From the NCBI GenBank assembly GCA_902595375.1, contig CACJPW010000003.1, positions 1 through 64,000 on the forward strand: a DNA stretch of 64,000 nucleotides. Direction: 5' to 3'. This DNA comes from an uncultured Pelagibacteraceae bacterium (lineage in GTDB: Bacteria; Pseudomonadota; Alphaproteobacteria; Pelagibacterales; Pelagibacteraceae). The position numbers and the translations under genes are program-made. Each line of letters opens with the position of its first letter. The first letter of the stretch is position 1. This document shows, piece after piece, positions 1-8,135 of the stretch. A model generated the notes under the pieces. The model was not told the DNA's origin. It ran no database searches and saw only the letters and a program-made list of their open reading frames with translations.

Positions 1-50
1 AAATTGCTACCTATGAAACCTGATCCACCTGTAACAATTACTTTTTTCAT
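1..50 (-). CDS. NAD-dependent sugar epimerase/dehydratase, N-terminal fragment
   Basis: Only the first 16 codons lie in the window; the gene runs off the left edge. They encode a start Met followed by a beta strand and the Rossmann dinucleotide loop TGGSGFIGSN, the GxxGxxG signature of extended short-chain dehydrogenases such as nucleotide-sugar epimerases and dehydratases. It is divergent from the glycosyltransferase at 129 across a 78-base gap. A second epimerase of the same superfamily lies just beyond that gene, so the context is surface-polysaccharide sugar synthesis. The substrate cannot be told from this fragment. Confidence 0.7.
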   Translation of the reverse strand, partial: MKKVIVTGGSGFIGSN

Positions 51-128
51 ATTATATTTAAAGATTTATATGATTATTGTGGTAAATTAGTAAAAGAATT
101 ATCTTTTAAAATCAAATATTATTATTTT

Positions 129-962
129 ATGGAATCTAAAGAACTTACTATAGTAATAGTTACTTTTAAAAGTGAGAGCAAAATATATTCGTGCCTTAAC
201 TCAATTCCGAGCAACATCAACATAATTGTAGTTGAAAATTCAAATAATCATAATTTTAAAAAAAAAATTGAAAAAATGTACTCGAACGTTAGATGTATTC
301 TCTCTGGCGATAATGTTGGTTACTCTATAGCTAATAATTTAGGGTTAAAGCAAGTACAAACTAAATTTGCACTAATCTTAAATCCAGACGCAGTTTTAGG
401 TAAAGATGCAATTAATAATTTTCTTTTAGTTGCTGAAAAAAATACCGATTTTTGGTTACTAGGACCATCTAGCTATCAACAAATAAAAAACTTGCCTCAA
501 GATAAAGATCTTATTGAAGTAAATAATCTTAAAGGATTTGCTATCTTTTTAAATATGAAAAAATTTAACAATAATTTTTTTGATGAAAATTTTTTTTTAT
601 ATTTTGAGGAAATAGATTTGTGTACCAGGGTGAAAAAAAGTGGAGGAAAAATTTTTTTGAATAAAAAAATTTCAATCAAGCATGAAGGAGCAAGTTCAGT
701 TGATAAGATGAAATTTTTGGAATTAGAAAAAAATAGAAATTGGCATTGGATGTGGTCAACTTTTTATTATCATAAAAAATATAGAGGTTTTTTAATAGCA
801 TCTTTAATTATTTTTCCAAAATTAATATCAGCACTTTCAAAAGTAGTTTTTTATCAATTAACCTTTAATAACAAAAAGAAAAATATATATTTTTGCAGAA
901 TGAGCGGAATTATAAATTCAATGATTGGAAAAAAGTCTTGGTATAGACCATCATTAGATTGA
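129..962 (+). CDS. Glycosyltransferase family 2 (rhamnosyltransferase-like)
   Basis: A 277-residue GT-A fold glycosyltransferase. It opens with the family beta strand LTIVIVTFKSESKI (residues 6-19), then VVENSNN near 34-40. NPDA (85-88) stands in the place of the metal/nucleotide-sugar binding DxD. A later FFLYFEEIDLC segment matches the acceptor-side ED-DLC motif of rhamnosyltransferase-type GT2 enzymes. A hydrophobic stretch near residues 220-244 may attach it to the membrane. It probably adds a sugar to a lipid-linked surface glycan on the cytoplasmic face. Its stop overlaps the first possible TTG of the next gene, but the likelier ATG of that gene lies 33 bases beyond the stop. Donor and acceptor are unknown. 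Confidence 0.85.
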   Translation: MESKELTIVIVTFKSESKIYSCLNSIPSNINIIVVENSNNHNFKKKIEKMYSNVRCILSGDNVGYSIANNLGLKQVQTKFALILNPDAVLGKDAINNFLLVAEKNTDFWLLGPSSYQQIKNLPQDKDLIEVNNLKGFAIFLNMKKFNNNFFDENFFLYFEEIDLCTRVKKSGGKIFLNKKISIKHEGASSVDKMKFLELEKNRNWHWMWSTFYYHKKYRGFLIASLIIFPKLISALSKVVFYQLTFNNKKKNIYFCRMSGIINSMIGKKSWYRPSLD

Positions 963-994
963 TTTATATTTACCTTATCGATATTAATCTTTTA

Positions 995-1879
995 ATGCCA
1001 AGAAATAAAAAAATATTAGTTACTGGTGGAGCAGGTTTTGTTGGAACTAATTTAATAAAATATCTACTTGATAAAACAAATTATAAAATTTTGAGCTTAG
1101 ATAATTATTCATCTGGATTTACAACAAATCATATAAAGAATGAAAGAGTAAAATATATAAAAGGCAATACAAAAAATATTTCAAGCATTATTAAAAAACC
1201 AAAAGAGATAAAAACGGTATTTCATTTTGGTGAGTTTGCTCGAATCTATCAAAGTTTTTTAAAAATGAATGAATGCATTGACTCAAATTCTATTGGATCC
1301 AGTTCAGTTTTTAATTTTTGTTTAAAAAATAAAATCAAACTAATATATTCTGCCACATCTGCCTCCTTAGGAAACAATGGCAAGGATAAAAATTTGTCTC
1401 CTTATGCTTTTTCTAAATCAAAAAACTTAGAACTTTTAGAAAATTTAAAAAAATGGTTTAAATTTAAATATGAGGTTATTTATTTTTATAATGTTTACGG
1501 ACCGCACCAAATTTGCAAAGGTAGTATGTCCACAGTTATAGGAATATTTGAACATCATTATAAACAAGGTAAAGCATTACCTGTAGTTCTTCCAGGCTCG
1601 CAAACAAGAAGGTTTACTCATATAAATGACACAGTAAAAATTTGTTATTTAGCTTGGAAAAAAAATTTATGTAGACATTATACTATTACAAACAAAAAAT
1701 CATATTCAATAGTTCAGGTAGCAAAATTATTTAAATCAAAAATTAAATTTTTACCAAAAAGAGCGGGTGAAAGATATTCCTCTGCTATTATTAATAAAAT
1801 TTTATCAAATAAAATTTATAAATATTACGGCAAGATAAATCTTAAGGAATATATTGCTGATTTTATTAATAAAAACTAG
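995..1879 (+). CDS. NAD-dependent epimerase/dehydratase
   Basis: An extended short-chain dehydrogenase of about 294 residues from the ATG at 995. An in-frame TTG at 959 would add 12 hydrophobic residues before the Rossmann strand, which does not fit the family, so I prefer the ATG. GGAGFVG (11-17) is the NAD loop, and YAFSK (Tyr137, Lys141) supplies the catalytic YxxxK pair. The protein follows a GT2 gene and probably makes a nucleotide sugar such as an epimerised or dehydrated UDP/GDP-hexose. Its stop shares the tetranucleotide CTAG with the stop of apt on the other strand. The exact reaction is not assignable. Confidence 0.85.
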   Translation: MPRNKKILVTGGAGFVGTNLIKYLLDKTNYKILSLDNYSSGFTTNHIKNERVKYIKGNTKNISSIIKKPKEIKTVFHFGEFARIYQSFLKMNECIDSNSIGSSSVFNFCLKNKIKLIYSATSASLGNNGKDKNLSPYAFSKSKNLELLENLKKWFKFKYEVIYFYNVYGPHQICKGSMSTVIGIFEHHYKQGKALPVVLPGSQTRRFTHINDTVKICYLAWKKNLCRHYTITNKKSYSIVQVAKLFKSKIKFLPKRAGERYSSAIINKILSNKIYKYYGKINLKEYIADFINKN

Positions 1880-2403
1880 TGACCAGGAAACTCTATAAGA
1901 CTTTCCGTATTGTAGCCTTTATCTTTAAGCATTTTATTACCAGGTAAATCAAATAAATTTATAACAAATATAAAGCTAGCCACAGATCCTCCAGATATTT
2001 CAATTAATTTTGCTGCTGCTAGAGCAGTTCCACCAGTAGCAATAAGGTCATCAATTATAAGAATCTTTTCTTTTTGATTTATCGAGTCTTTATGGACTTC
2101 AATAGAAGCATCTCCATACTCCAAAGTGAAATCGACTGAATATGTTTCTGCCGGTAATTTATTTTTTTTTCTAAGTAAGATAAAAGGCTTATTTAATTGA
2201 TAAGAAACCGTAGATGCAAAAACAAATCCCCTTGACTCGATGGCCGCAACTTTGTCAAATTCAATTTTTCTTGCTAATTCAATTATTTTATCATTTGTAT
2301 ATCGAAAGGCATCTGCATTTTTAATTAAAGTCGTGATGTCTCTGAATAAAATTCCCTTTTTGGGATAATCTGGAATTGATCTAATATATTTTTTTAAATC
2401 CAT
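1876..2403 (-). CDS. apt: Adenine phosphoribosyltransferase
   Basis: A 175-residue type I phosphoribosyltransferase, the normal length for Apt. The PRPP-binding loop ILIIDDLIATGGT lies at residues 114-126, and the N-terminal IRSIPDYPKKGILFRDIT is the Apt hallmark. It converts adenine plus PRPP to AMP in the cytoplasm. It is divergent from mtaP with 44 bases between starts. MtaP releases adenine from methylthioadenosine, so the pair can recycle adenine made during polyamine synthesis. The family assignment is secure; shared regulation from the 44-base gap is inference. Confidence 0.95.
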   Translation of the reverse strand: MDLKKYIRSIPDYPKKGILFRDITTLIKNADAFRYTNDKIIELARKIEFDKVAAIESRGFVFASTVSYQLNKPFILLRKKNKLPAETYSVDFTLEYGDASIEVHKDSINQKEKILIIDDLIATGGTALAAAKLIEISGGSVASFIFVINLFDLPGNKMLKDKGYNTESLIEFPGH

Positions 2404-2447
2404 AATTATGCTTCAAGTTCTAGCAAAAAAGCATTAATAATTAAATA

Positions 2448-3323
2448 ATGAAAAAAAGAAAGCTTGGGATAATTGGTGGCAGCGGCCTTTATAAAATGGA
2501 GGGCTTTGAAAAGTCTAAATGGAAAAAAATCAACACTCCATGGGGAAAACCATCTGACGAAATATTAATAGCAAAATTTTCTAAAGAAGAAATTTGTTTT
2601 ATACCTAGACATTCCAGAGGACACAAAATTAATCCTAGTAATATTAATTTTAGAGCTAATATCGACGCAATGAAACAATTAGGTGTTACTGATATAATTT
2701 CTGTTTCTGCTGTTGGCTCATTAAAAGAGAATTTAGAGCCAGGAAAATTTGTAATAGTTGATCAATTTATAGATAGAACATTTTCGAGAGTAAAAACTTT
2801 CTTCGATCAAGAAATCGTCGCACATGTCTCAATGGCAAAACCTACAAGTTCTGGGTTATCAAAATGTTGCGAAACTGCTCTGAAAAAACTAAAAATAAGT
2901 CATCAAGTTGGAGGAACTTATTTGGTGATGGAGGGACCGCAATTTTCTACACTTGCAGAGTCAAACCTTTATAGATTATGGAACGCAGATGTGATTGGGA
3001 TGACAAATATGCCTGAAGCTAAATTAGCAAGGGAAGCTGAAATTAGGTATTGCACTGTTGCAATGGTAACAGATTATGATTGCTGGCATAAAGATCACGA
3101 TGAAGTAGATGTTAATATGGTAATACAAACATTGATGAAAAATGCTACTAATGCACAAAATATGATTAAAGAAATAATAAAAACATTTAAAGATTTTTCC
3201 ATAGAAAAAGATCCAGCTAATGATTGTTTAGACGTGGCATTAATCACAGATCATAAATTAAGGACCAAGAAAACAATCAAAAAACTTAAAAATATTGCGG
3301 GGCGCGTTTTGAATAAGAAATAA
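2448..3323 (+). CDS. mtaP: S-methyl-5'-thioadenosine phosphorylase
   Basis: A 291-residue trimeric-type nucleoside phosphorylase. GIIGGSGLY (residues 7-15) is the phosphate loop. VMEGPQFST and TNMPEAKLAREAEI are the substrate and loop motifs, and VTDYDCW is the base-binding segment that separates MTA phosphorylases from purine nucleoside phosphorylases. It splits MTA with phosphate into adenine and 5-methylthioribose-1-phosphate. Its TAA stop overlaps the ATG of mtnA (TAATG), so translation is likely coupled. The product goes to MtnA, and adenine goes to Apt encoded divergently. It heads the seven-gene run ending at 8932. Confidence 0.95.
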   Translation: MKKRKLGIIGGSGLYKMEGFEKSKWKKINTPWGKPSDEILIAKFSKEEICFIPRHSRGHKINPSNINFRANIDAMKQLGVTDIISVSAVGSLKENLEPGKFVIVDQFIDRTFSRVKTFFDQEIVAHVSMAKPTSSGLSKCCETALKKLKISHQVGGTYLVMEGPQFSTLAESNLYRLWNADVIGMTNMPEAKLAREAEIRYCTVAMVTDYDCWHKDHDEVDVNMVIQTLMKNATNAQNMIKEIIKTFKDFSIEKDPANDCLDVALITDHKLRTKKTIKKLKNIAGRVLNKK

Positions 3324-4393
3324 TGAGAATAGAAAAAAAAGCTTATCGAACAATTTGGTTTGAAAATAATATAGTTAAAATAATTGACCAAACAAAATTA
3401 CCTCATGAATTTAAGATTAAAGATTTAAATACCGTCAAAGACGCTATAAATGCAATTAGAATAATGGAAGTAAGAGGTGCACCTCTTATAGGAGCAACCG
3501 CAGCATATGGTTTAGTTTTATCAATAATTGAAAAAAATGATTTGTTTTTTTTAAAAAAATCTAGCGAGGATCTAATTTCTTCACGACCAACAGCGATTAA
3601 TCTAAAATGGGCAGTAGATAGAATGATGAAAAAATTATCTGGTGTTAATGAAAAAGATATTCTTAAGATTGCACTTGATGAAGCAAAAGCTATTGTGGAA
3701 GAGGATGTTAGTTTCTGTAAAAATATTGGCCTTAGTGGTTTAAAAATAATTGAGGAAATTTTTAATAAAAAGAGAGACACAGTTAATATTTTAACCCACT
3801 GTAATGCAGGATGGTTAGCAACTATAGACTGGGGTACTGCTACCTCACCAATTTATCATGCACATCAAAAAGGAATTAAAGTTCATGTTTGGGTTGATGA
3901 AACTAGACCAAGAAACCAAGGAGCAAACTTAACCTCATATGAATTGAATGAAGAAGGAATACCAAATACTGTAATTACTGATAATGCTGGCGGTATATTA
4001 ATGCAAAGGGGACAGGTTGATATATGCATTGTAGGAACTGATAGAACTTTATCTAATGGTGACGTATGTAATAAAATTGGAACTTACTTAAAAGCTTTGT
4101 CTGCAAAAGATAATAATATCCCTTTTTATGTAGCCTTACCAAGCTCAACTATAGATTGGAATATCAAAGATCATAAACAAATTCCTATCGAGGAAAGAAA
4201 TTCAGAAGAACTATCACATGTTGAGGGAGTAGATGAAAATAATGAAATAAAAAAAGTAAGAATTTACCCACAAAAAAGTAAGTCATTAAATCTAGCCTTT
4301 GACGTAACACCTGCTAAACTAGTAACAGGATTAATTACAGAAAAAGGAATTTGTGAAGCATCAGAAAAAGGATTGAAAGGATTATTTAAATGA
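3323..4393 (+). CDS. mtnA: S-methyl-5-thioribose-1-phosphate isomerase
   Basis: A 356-residue member of the MtnA/eIF2B-alpha family. The catalytic Cys is in NILTHCNAGW, and the catalytic Asp is in VGTDRTLSNGDVCNKIGT. AIRIMEVRGAPLIG near the N-terminus is the conserved phosphate-binding region. It isomerises methylthioribose-1-phosphate to methylthioribulose-1-phosphate. It overlaps mtaP by one base and the next hydrolase by four (ATGA). The usual next enzyme, the MtnB dehydratase, is not obvious here. A class II aldolase-fold protein three genes on (6446) is the candidate for the following step. Confidence 0.95.
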   Translation: MRIEKKAYRTIWFENNIVKIIDQTKLPHEFKIKDLNTVKDAINAIRIMEVRGAPLIGATAAYGLVLSIIEKNDLFFLKKSSEDLISSRPTAINLKWAVDRMMKKLSGVNEKDILKIALDEAKAIVEEDVSFCKNIGLSGLKIIEEIFNKKRDTVNILTHCNAGWLATIDWGTATSPIYHAHQKGIKVHVWVDETRPRNQGANLTSYELNEEGIPNTVITDNAGGILMQRGQVDICIVGTDRTLSNGDVCNKIGTYLKALSAKDNNIPFYVALPSSTIDWNIKDHKQIPIEERNSEELSHVEGVDENNEIKKVRIYPQKSKSLNLAFDVTPAKLVTGLITEKGICEASEKGLKGLFK

Positions 4394-5520
4394 GAAAAAT
4401 TATATTAATTTTATTTGCCATATTATTTTCAAACAGCTTATTAGCTCATGAACCACCAAATTTTAATTCTAAAGATAACTGCAGAAAAAAATTATCAATG
4501 CTTCAAGGTATCTCCAAATTAAAAGGTTATGATGGAGGTGAAATAATTAAATTTAATTCTTATACTGGATTTGATCAAAGAACAGTTTTAATAGATGGTC
4601 ATTTAAACAATCCTGTTGAAATAACAGGTTATCTTCGACTGCCAGAAGGAACAGGTAAAGTTCCTATTGTAATTTATACCCACAGTAGTGGAGGGCCTGG
4701 AGATTATGTTTGGGATGACTTTGTATATCATGCAGCTCATAATCTTTTAAAAGAGGGTATAGGTGTAATGTATATCGATAATTTTTGTCCAAGAGGCGCC
4801 AGATCAACTTGGAGAGATCAATCTAAAGTTCCTTTAATAAACGGGGCAATCGATGCACTTTTAGCTTTAAAAGTTTTACAATCTCATCCTAGATCTAACG
4901 GTAAATTTGGTACAACTGGTCACTCGAGAGGTGGAACTAATTCATTTTTTGTATCAGATGTTAAACTTACATCGAAGCTCCTTGGTGGCACAAAAGGTTT
5001 TGACGCTATTCTTCCAGAAGCAGCAGAATGTAGGATGGCTGGTTTTTTTGCAGAACCAGAAATAACTTCTAACACAACAATGCTTGTAGTGCATGGTGGT
5101 GCAGATGATTATACATTAGCTAAGTTTTGTAAAGAACATGCCGAGAGAATTAAAGCTCCTCCAGGAAAAGTAAAAGTTGATATTAAAGAAGGCTGGTATC
5201 ATGTATGGCATGCTGGTAAAAAACCGTGGAGAGAGAAAATGGCAATGACTCTACACGATTGTCCTGATTTTTATGTTGATAATGAAGGTAGGTTTACTAA
5301 TCCAATATGGGTAGAATGGATGGTCAATAAACACAAAAAATATCCCTCAGTGGAAGCATTTTATGAAGCCGCACAAAAAGATCCAAGAAAAGCTTGGAAA
5401 ACTGGTTTTAAAGTTATGAAGAAAGAAAAATGTATTTCCAAAGGGGTTACCATTGGTGGAGATAACGCTGATGCTTACATGCCTCAATTCATTAATTTCT
5501 TTAAAGATAATTTATTTTAG
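4390..5520 (+). CDS. Exported dienelactone-hydrolase-like alpha/beta hydrolase
   Basis: A 376-residue protein with a clear signal peptide (MRKIILILFAILFSNSLLA, cut probably before HEPP). The mature part is an alpha/beta hydrolase. GHSRGG is the nucleophile elbow with Ser as nucleophile, VVHGGADDYT is the acid loop, and EGWYHVWH carries the likely catalytic His. The early segment IVIYTHSSGG is the oxyanion strand. It resembles dienelactone hydrolase-type esterases, and the substrate is unknown. It overlaps mtnA by four bases and the next hydrolase by one, so it is co-translated with cytoplasmic methylthioadenosine salvage enzymes although exported itself. That placement is unexplained. Confidence 0.8.
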   Translation: MRKIILILFAILFSNSLLAHEPPNFNSKDNCRKKLSMLQGISKLKGYDGGEIIKFNSYTGFDQRTVLIDGHLNNPVEITGYLRLPEGTGKVPIVIYTHSSGGPGDYVWDDFVYHAAHNLLKEGIGVMYIDNFCPRGARSTWRDQSKVPLINGAIDALLALKVLQSHPRSNGKFGTTGHSRGGTNSFFVSDVKLTSKLLGGTKGFDAILPEAAECRMAGFFAEPEITSNTTMLVVHGGADDYTLAKFCKEHAERIKAPPGKVKVDIKEGWYHVWHAGKKPWREKMAMTLHDCPDFYVDNEGRFTNPIWVEWMVNKHKKYPSVEAFYEAAQKDPRKAWKTGFKVMKKEKCISKGVTIGGDNADAYMPQFINFFKDNLF

Positions 5521-6446
5521 TGAAAAAATTTTTACTTATTTTAACAATGTTTCCTTCCTTAGTATTTGCAGGAAGTGATGATATAAAAAAAAGTGGCTTC
5601 TTAAAAAATCCAATAAGTACTAAAGTAGATGAACTAGAAATCACTGATCCTAAAAATAAAATAATTATTATTTTTAATCATGGGCAGTCTTCTAACGATT
5701 CCAAAAAAAAAAATAAATGCACTTGGATAGGTAATGTTAGAAATATGGCATCACTTATTGGGGAAAAAGTAAATAACAAAGAAATTATGGTGTACAATTT
5801 CTGCACTAATCACTTAGAGGGAGATCAAATGTCAGAAAAATACCATTTGTACCATAAAAAATACGTTGGCCCCTATAAAGGAAAACACAAACTCGAAAAA
5901 CGGGTTGATGCAAACATCAAACTTATAGAGCAATTAATTAGTATGGGTGTTCCAAAAAAACAAATAATAATTACCGGACACTCATGTGGAGGGCTTATGA
6001 CTTTAATGCTTTTTGCTAAATATCCTAACGCTGCAGGGGGCGGCATCTCTTTTAATCAAGCCTGTTTTGGAAAAATTTCAAAAAAAGATAAAGCTGCAAA
6101 AGTTGGCCCAGAGGCAGCTTTAGAAAGTTTTAAAAAACGAAGACCAGGACCTTCAGTTGTTAGACAATCACAAATTGACGAAATTAAAAGTGCAAAAAAT
6201 TTACCTTTACTTGCATTTACTCATCCAAAAGATAGTTATGAAGGATTATTGTCTGACTGGCTTGATGAAATACCTGGTTTAGAAAGAATTATTATTTCAG
6301 AAGACTATACAATCAACGGTCAAAAATGTTTTTTAGAATTTGCCAATGGAAAAGAACCTGTTAAAGATGGTCATAGAATGGATCATGCAACTTGCTTTCA
6401 ATATTATAATCCAAAAATCTTAGATTATATATCTTCCAGAATTTAA
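5520..6446 (+). CDS. Second exported alpha/beta hydrolase
   Basis: A 308-residue protein starting at a GTG that overlaps the TAG stop of the preceding hydrolase. A signal peptide (MKKFLLILTMFPSLVFAG) is followed by a compact alpha/beta hydrolase core. IIIIFNHGQSS is the oxyanion strand, IIITGHSCGGLMTL the nucleophile elbow, and LLAFTHPKDSYE near residue 235 probably the acid loop. DGHRMDHATC near the C-terminus may carry the catalytic His. It is only distantly similar to its upstream neighbour, so the two are not a simple recent duplication. The substrate is unknown. Its stop overlaps the start of the aldolase gene. Confidence 0.75.
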   Translation: MKKFLLILTMFPSLVFAGSDDIKKSGFLKNPISTKVDELEITDPKNKIIIIFNHGQSSNDSKKKNKCTWIGNVRNMASLIGEKVNNKEIMVYNFCTNHLEGDQMSEKYHLYHKKYVGPYKGKHKLEKRVDANIKLIEQLISMGVPKKQIIITGHSCGGLMTLMLFAKYPNAAGGGISFNQACFGKISKKDKAAKVGPEAALESFKKRRPGPSVVRQSQIDEIKSAKNLPLLAFTHPKDSYEGLLSDWLDEIPGLERIIISEDYTINGQKCFLEFANGKEPVKDGHRMDHATCFQYYNPKILDYISSRI

Positions 6447-7090
6447 TGAGCTATTTAAAGACAGAAGTAATAAAATATTCTAAAAAATTAAATATAACTA
6501 ATTTATCTGCTTTGAGATCAGGAAATATCTCTGCAAGAGCTAAAGAAAAAGGAGTGGATGGATTTTATATAACTCCATCGGGAAGAAAATATTCTTCCTT
6601 AAAAACAAAAGACATCGTCTTTGTCTCGCTTAAAGGTGTTTACGATAAAAAAAAGGGTAAACCTTCTTCTGAGTGGAGATTCCATCAAGATATTTATGTG
6701 AATAAAAAGGAGGCTAAAGCAATAGTTCATGCACACTCTACTTGTGCTACAGCTGTTTCTACTCATCAAAAAAGCATTCCAGCTTTTCACTATATGGTTG
6801 CAGTTGCAGGCGGGGAAGACATTAAGTGTAGTAAATACGCAACTTTTGGAACAAAGAATCTTTCAAGAAATATTATTAAAGCATTAAAAAATAGAACAGC
6901 GTGTTTGATTGCCAATCATGGTCAGGTTGCTTTTGGAGAAAATTTAGAAAAAACTTTTGAGCTTGCTCAGGAGATCGAAAATATTTGCCATCAATATATA
7001 AATGCCATAAGAATTGGAATACCTAAGATTCTTTCAAAAAAAGAGATGAAAATTGTCTTAGGAAAATTTAGAAATTATAAAAAGGGGTAA
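6446..7090 (+). CDS. Class II aldolase/adducin family protein, candidate methylthioribulose-1-phosphate aldolase or dehydratase
   Basis: A 214-residue class II aldolase fold, the size of fuculose-phosphate aldolase. Zinc ligands are expected from the His pair in VHAHSTCATAV and the His in IANHGQVAFG, with an acid in SEWRFHQDIY. The family includes both FucA-type aldolases and MtnB dehydratase. Given mtaP and mtnA in the same operon, its likely substrate is methylthioribulose-1-phosphate. FucA-like aldolases do this step in the DHAP shunt, giving DHAP and methylthioacetaldehyde; MtnB would instead give the diketo compound of the classical cycle. No mtnC, mtnD or mtnK is in the window. Sequence alone does not decide which. 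Confidence 0.8.
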   Translation: MSYLKTEVIKYSKKLNITNLSALRSGNISARAKEKGVDGFYITPSGRKYSSLKTKDIVFVSLKGVYDKKKGKPSSEWRFHQDIYVNKKEAKAIVHAHSTCATAVSTHQKSIPAFHYMVAVAGGEDIKCSKYATFGTKNLSRNIIKALKNRTACLIANHGQVAFGENLEKTFELAQEIENICHQYINAIRIGIPKILSKKEMKIVLGKFRNYKKG

Positions 7091-7094
7091 TTTT

Positions 7095-8135
7095 ATGATT
7101 AAAGTTGGTGAGCACATTACCATAGATTTTCTTGGTGTTAAAAAAGACTATTCTCCTGAATTTTACGAAAAAGTTATTTATAAAATAGCGAAAGCTGCAA
7201 AAGTTGAAATTCTTAATGTAGCCTCTCATAGATTTGAACCTCAAGGCTTCACTTTAGTAGCTTTGCTATCAGAAAGTCATTTCAGTTTTCATACTTTCCC
7301 TGAAAGGGGCGTAATAAGCTTTGATTTTTTTACTTGTGGAAAGGTAAATCCTAAAGTTGCTCTTAAAATTTTGAGAAAAGAGATAGATCACAAAAGGGTA
7401 GTGACTAATGCTTTTGATAGAAGTAGCATAGGTCTTTATGATGACATTTACAGTACGCCAGGACAAAAGAAATTCTATGTGGTTAAAGATGTCTTAGAAA
7501 AATTCACTTCTAAAGTTGGTCAATTTGTTGAAATAATGGATTTAGAAGAATTCGGACACGCTTTGTTTATTGATCATGAAATTCAAGTAGCTGAAAAAGA
7601 TGAAAAAATTTACAGCTCAAATTTTTTCAAATCTAGTTATGATTTAAGTAAAAAAAATAATAATGTTGCGATAATCGGCGGCGGAGACGGTGGTGTTGCT
7701 AGAGCCTGTTTAGAGAATAACTCTAACTACATCGATTGGTTTGAATTAGATCCTGAGATAGTAGATGTTTGTTATCGTCACTTACCAAAAGTTTGTACAA
7801 AAGTTAAAAAAAGCAATAAGATTAAAACGTTCTGGGGAGATGCATTTAAAAGTATAAAAGAAATAGAGGACTCAAAATACGATAAAATTTTTGTAGATTT
7901 AAACGATGATCAATATTGTATTGATTTAGCAAAAAAAAATATGAAAGGTTTAAAAAGAATTCTTAAAAGAGGTGGTGTGATAACTGCTCAAGTTGGAAGT
8001 CAGGATAAAAAACCTAAACAAGTTGATAACTGGTGTAAGGTTTTAGAAAAAAGCTTTGGAAACGTTAGATTATCTGGGGCTTATATCCCTAGTTTTGACT
8101 GTAAATGGAATTTTGCTTCATCTATAATGAAGTAA
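7095..8135 (+). CDS. S-adenosylmethionine decarboxylase-spermidine synthase fusion
   Basis: A 346-residue two-domain protein. Residues 1 to about 120 are a bacterial SpeD/SpeH-type AdoMet decarboxylase. Self-cleavage is expected between Glu60 and Ser61 in LSESHFSFHTFPE to form the pyruvoyl group; His66 and Cys81 sit at the family spacing. Residues from about 130 are an aminopropyltransferase with IIGGGDGG (193-200), ELDP (217-220), GDA (248-250) and FVDLND (267-271). Together they would decarboxylate AdoMet and pass aminopropyl to a diamine, giving spermidine-type polyamine plus MTA. MTA is the substrate of MtaP in this operon. Fusions of this kind are known in several bacteria including, as I recall, Pelagibacter. 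The usual DSxDPxGP segment of SpeE is altered. Confidence 0.9.
   Translation: MIKVGEHITIDFLGVKKDYSPEFYEKVIYKIAKAAKVEILNVASHRFEPQGFTLVALLSESHFSFHTFPERGVISFDFFTCGKVNPKVALKILRKEIDHKRVVTNAFDRSSIGLYDDIYSTPGQKKFYVVKDVLEKFTSKVGQFVEIMDLEEFGHALFIDHEIQVAEKDEKIYSSNFFKSSYDLSKKNNNVAIIGGGDGGVARACLENNSNYIDWFELDPEIVDVCYRHLPKVCTKVKKSNKIKTFWGDAFKSIKEIEDSKYDKIFVDLNDDQYCIDLAKKNMKGLKRILKRGGVITAQVGSQDKKPKQVDNWCKVLEKSFGNVRLSGAYIPSFDCKWNFASSIMK

Noticed and set aside
3403-3780. Long antisense open frame inside mtnA
   Set aside because: MtnA is a complete, well-conserved protein; the antisense frame has no motif and reflects low-complexity AT-rich codons.
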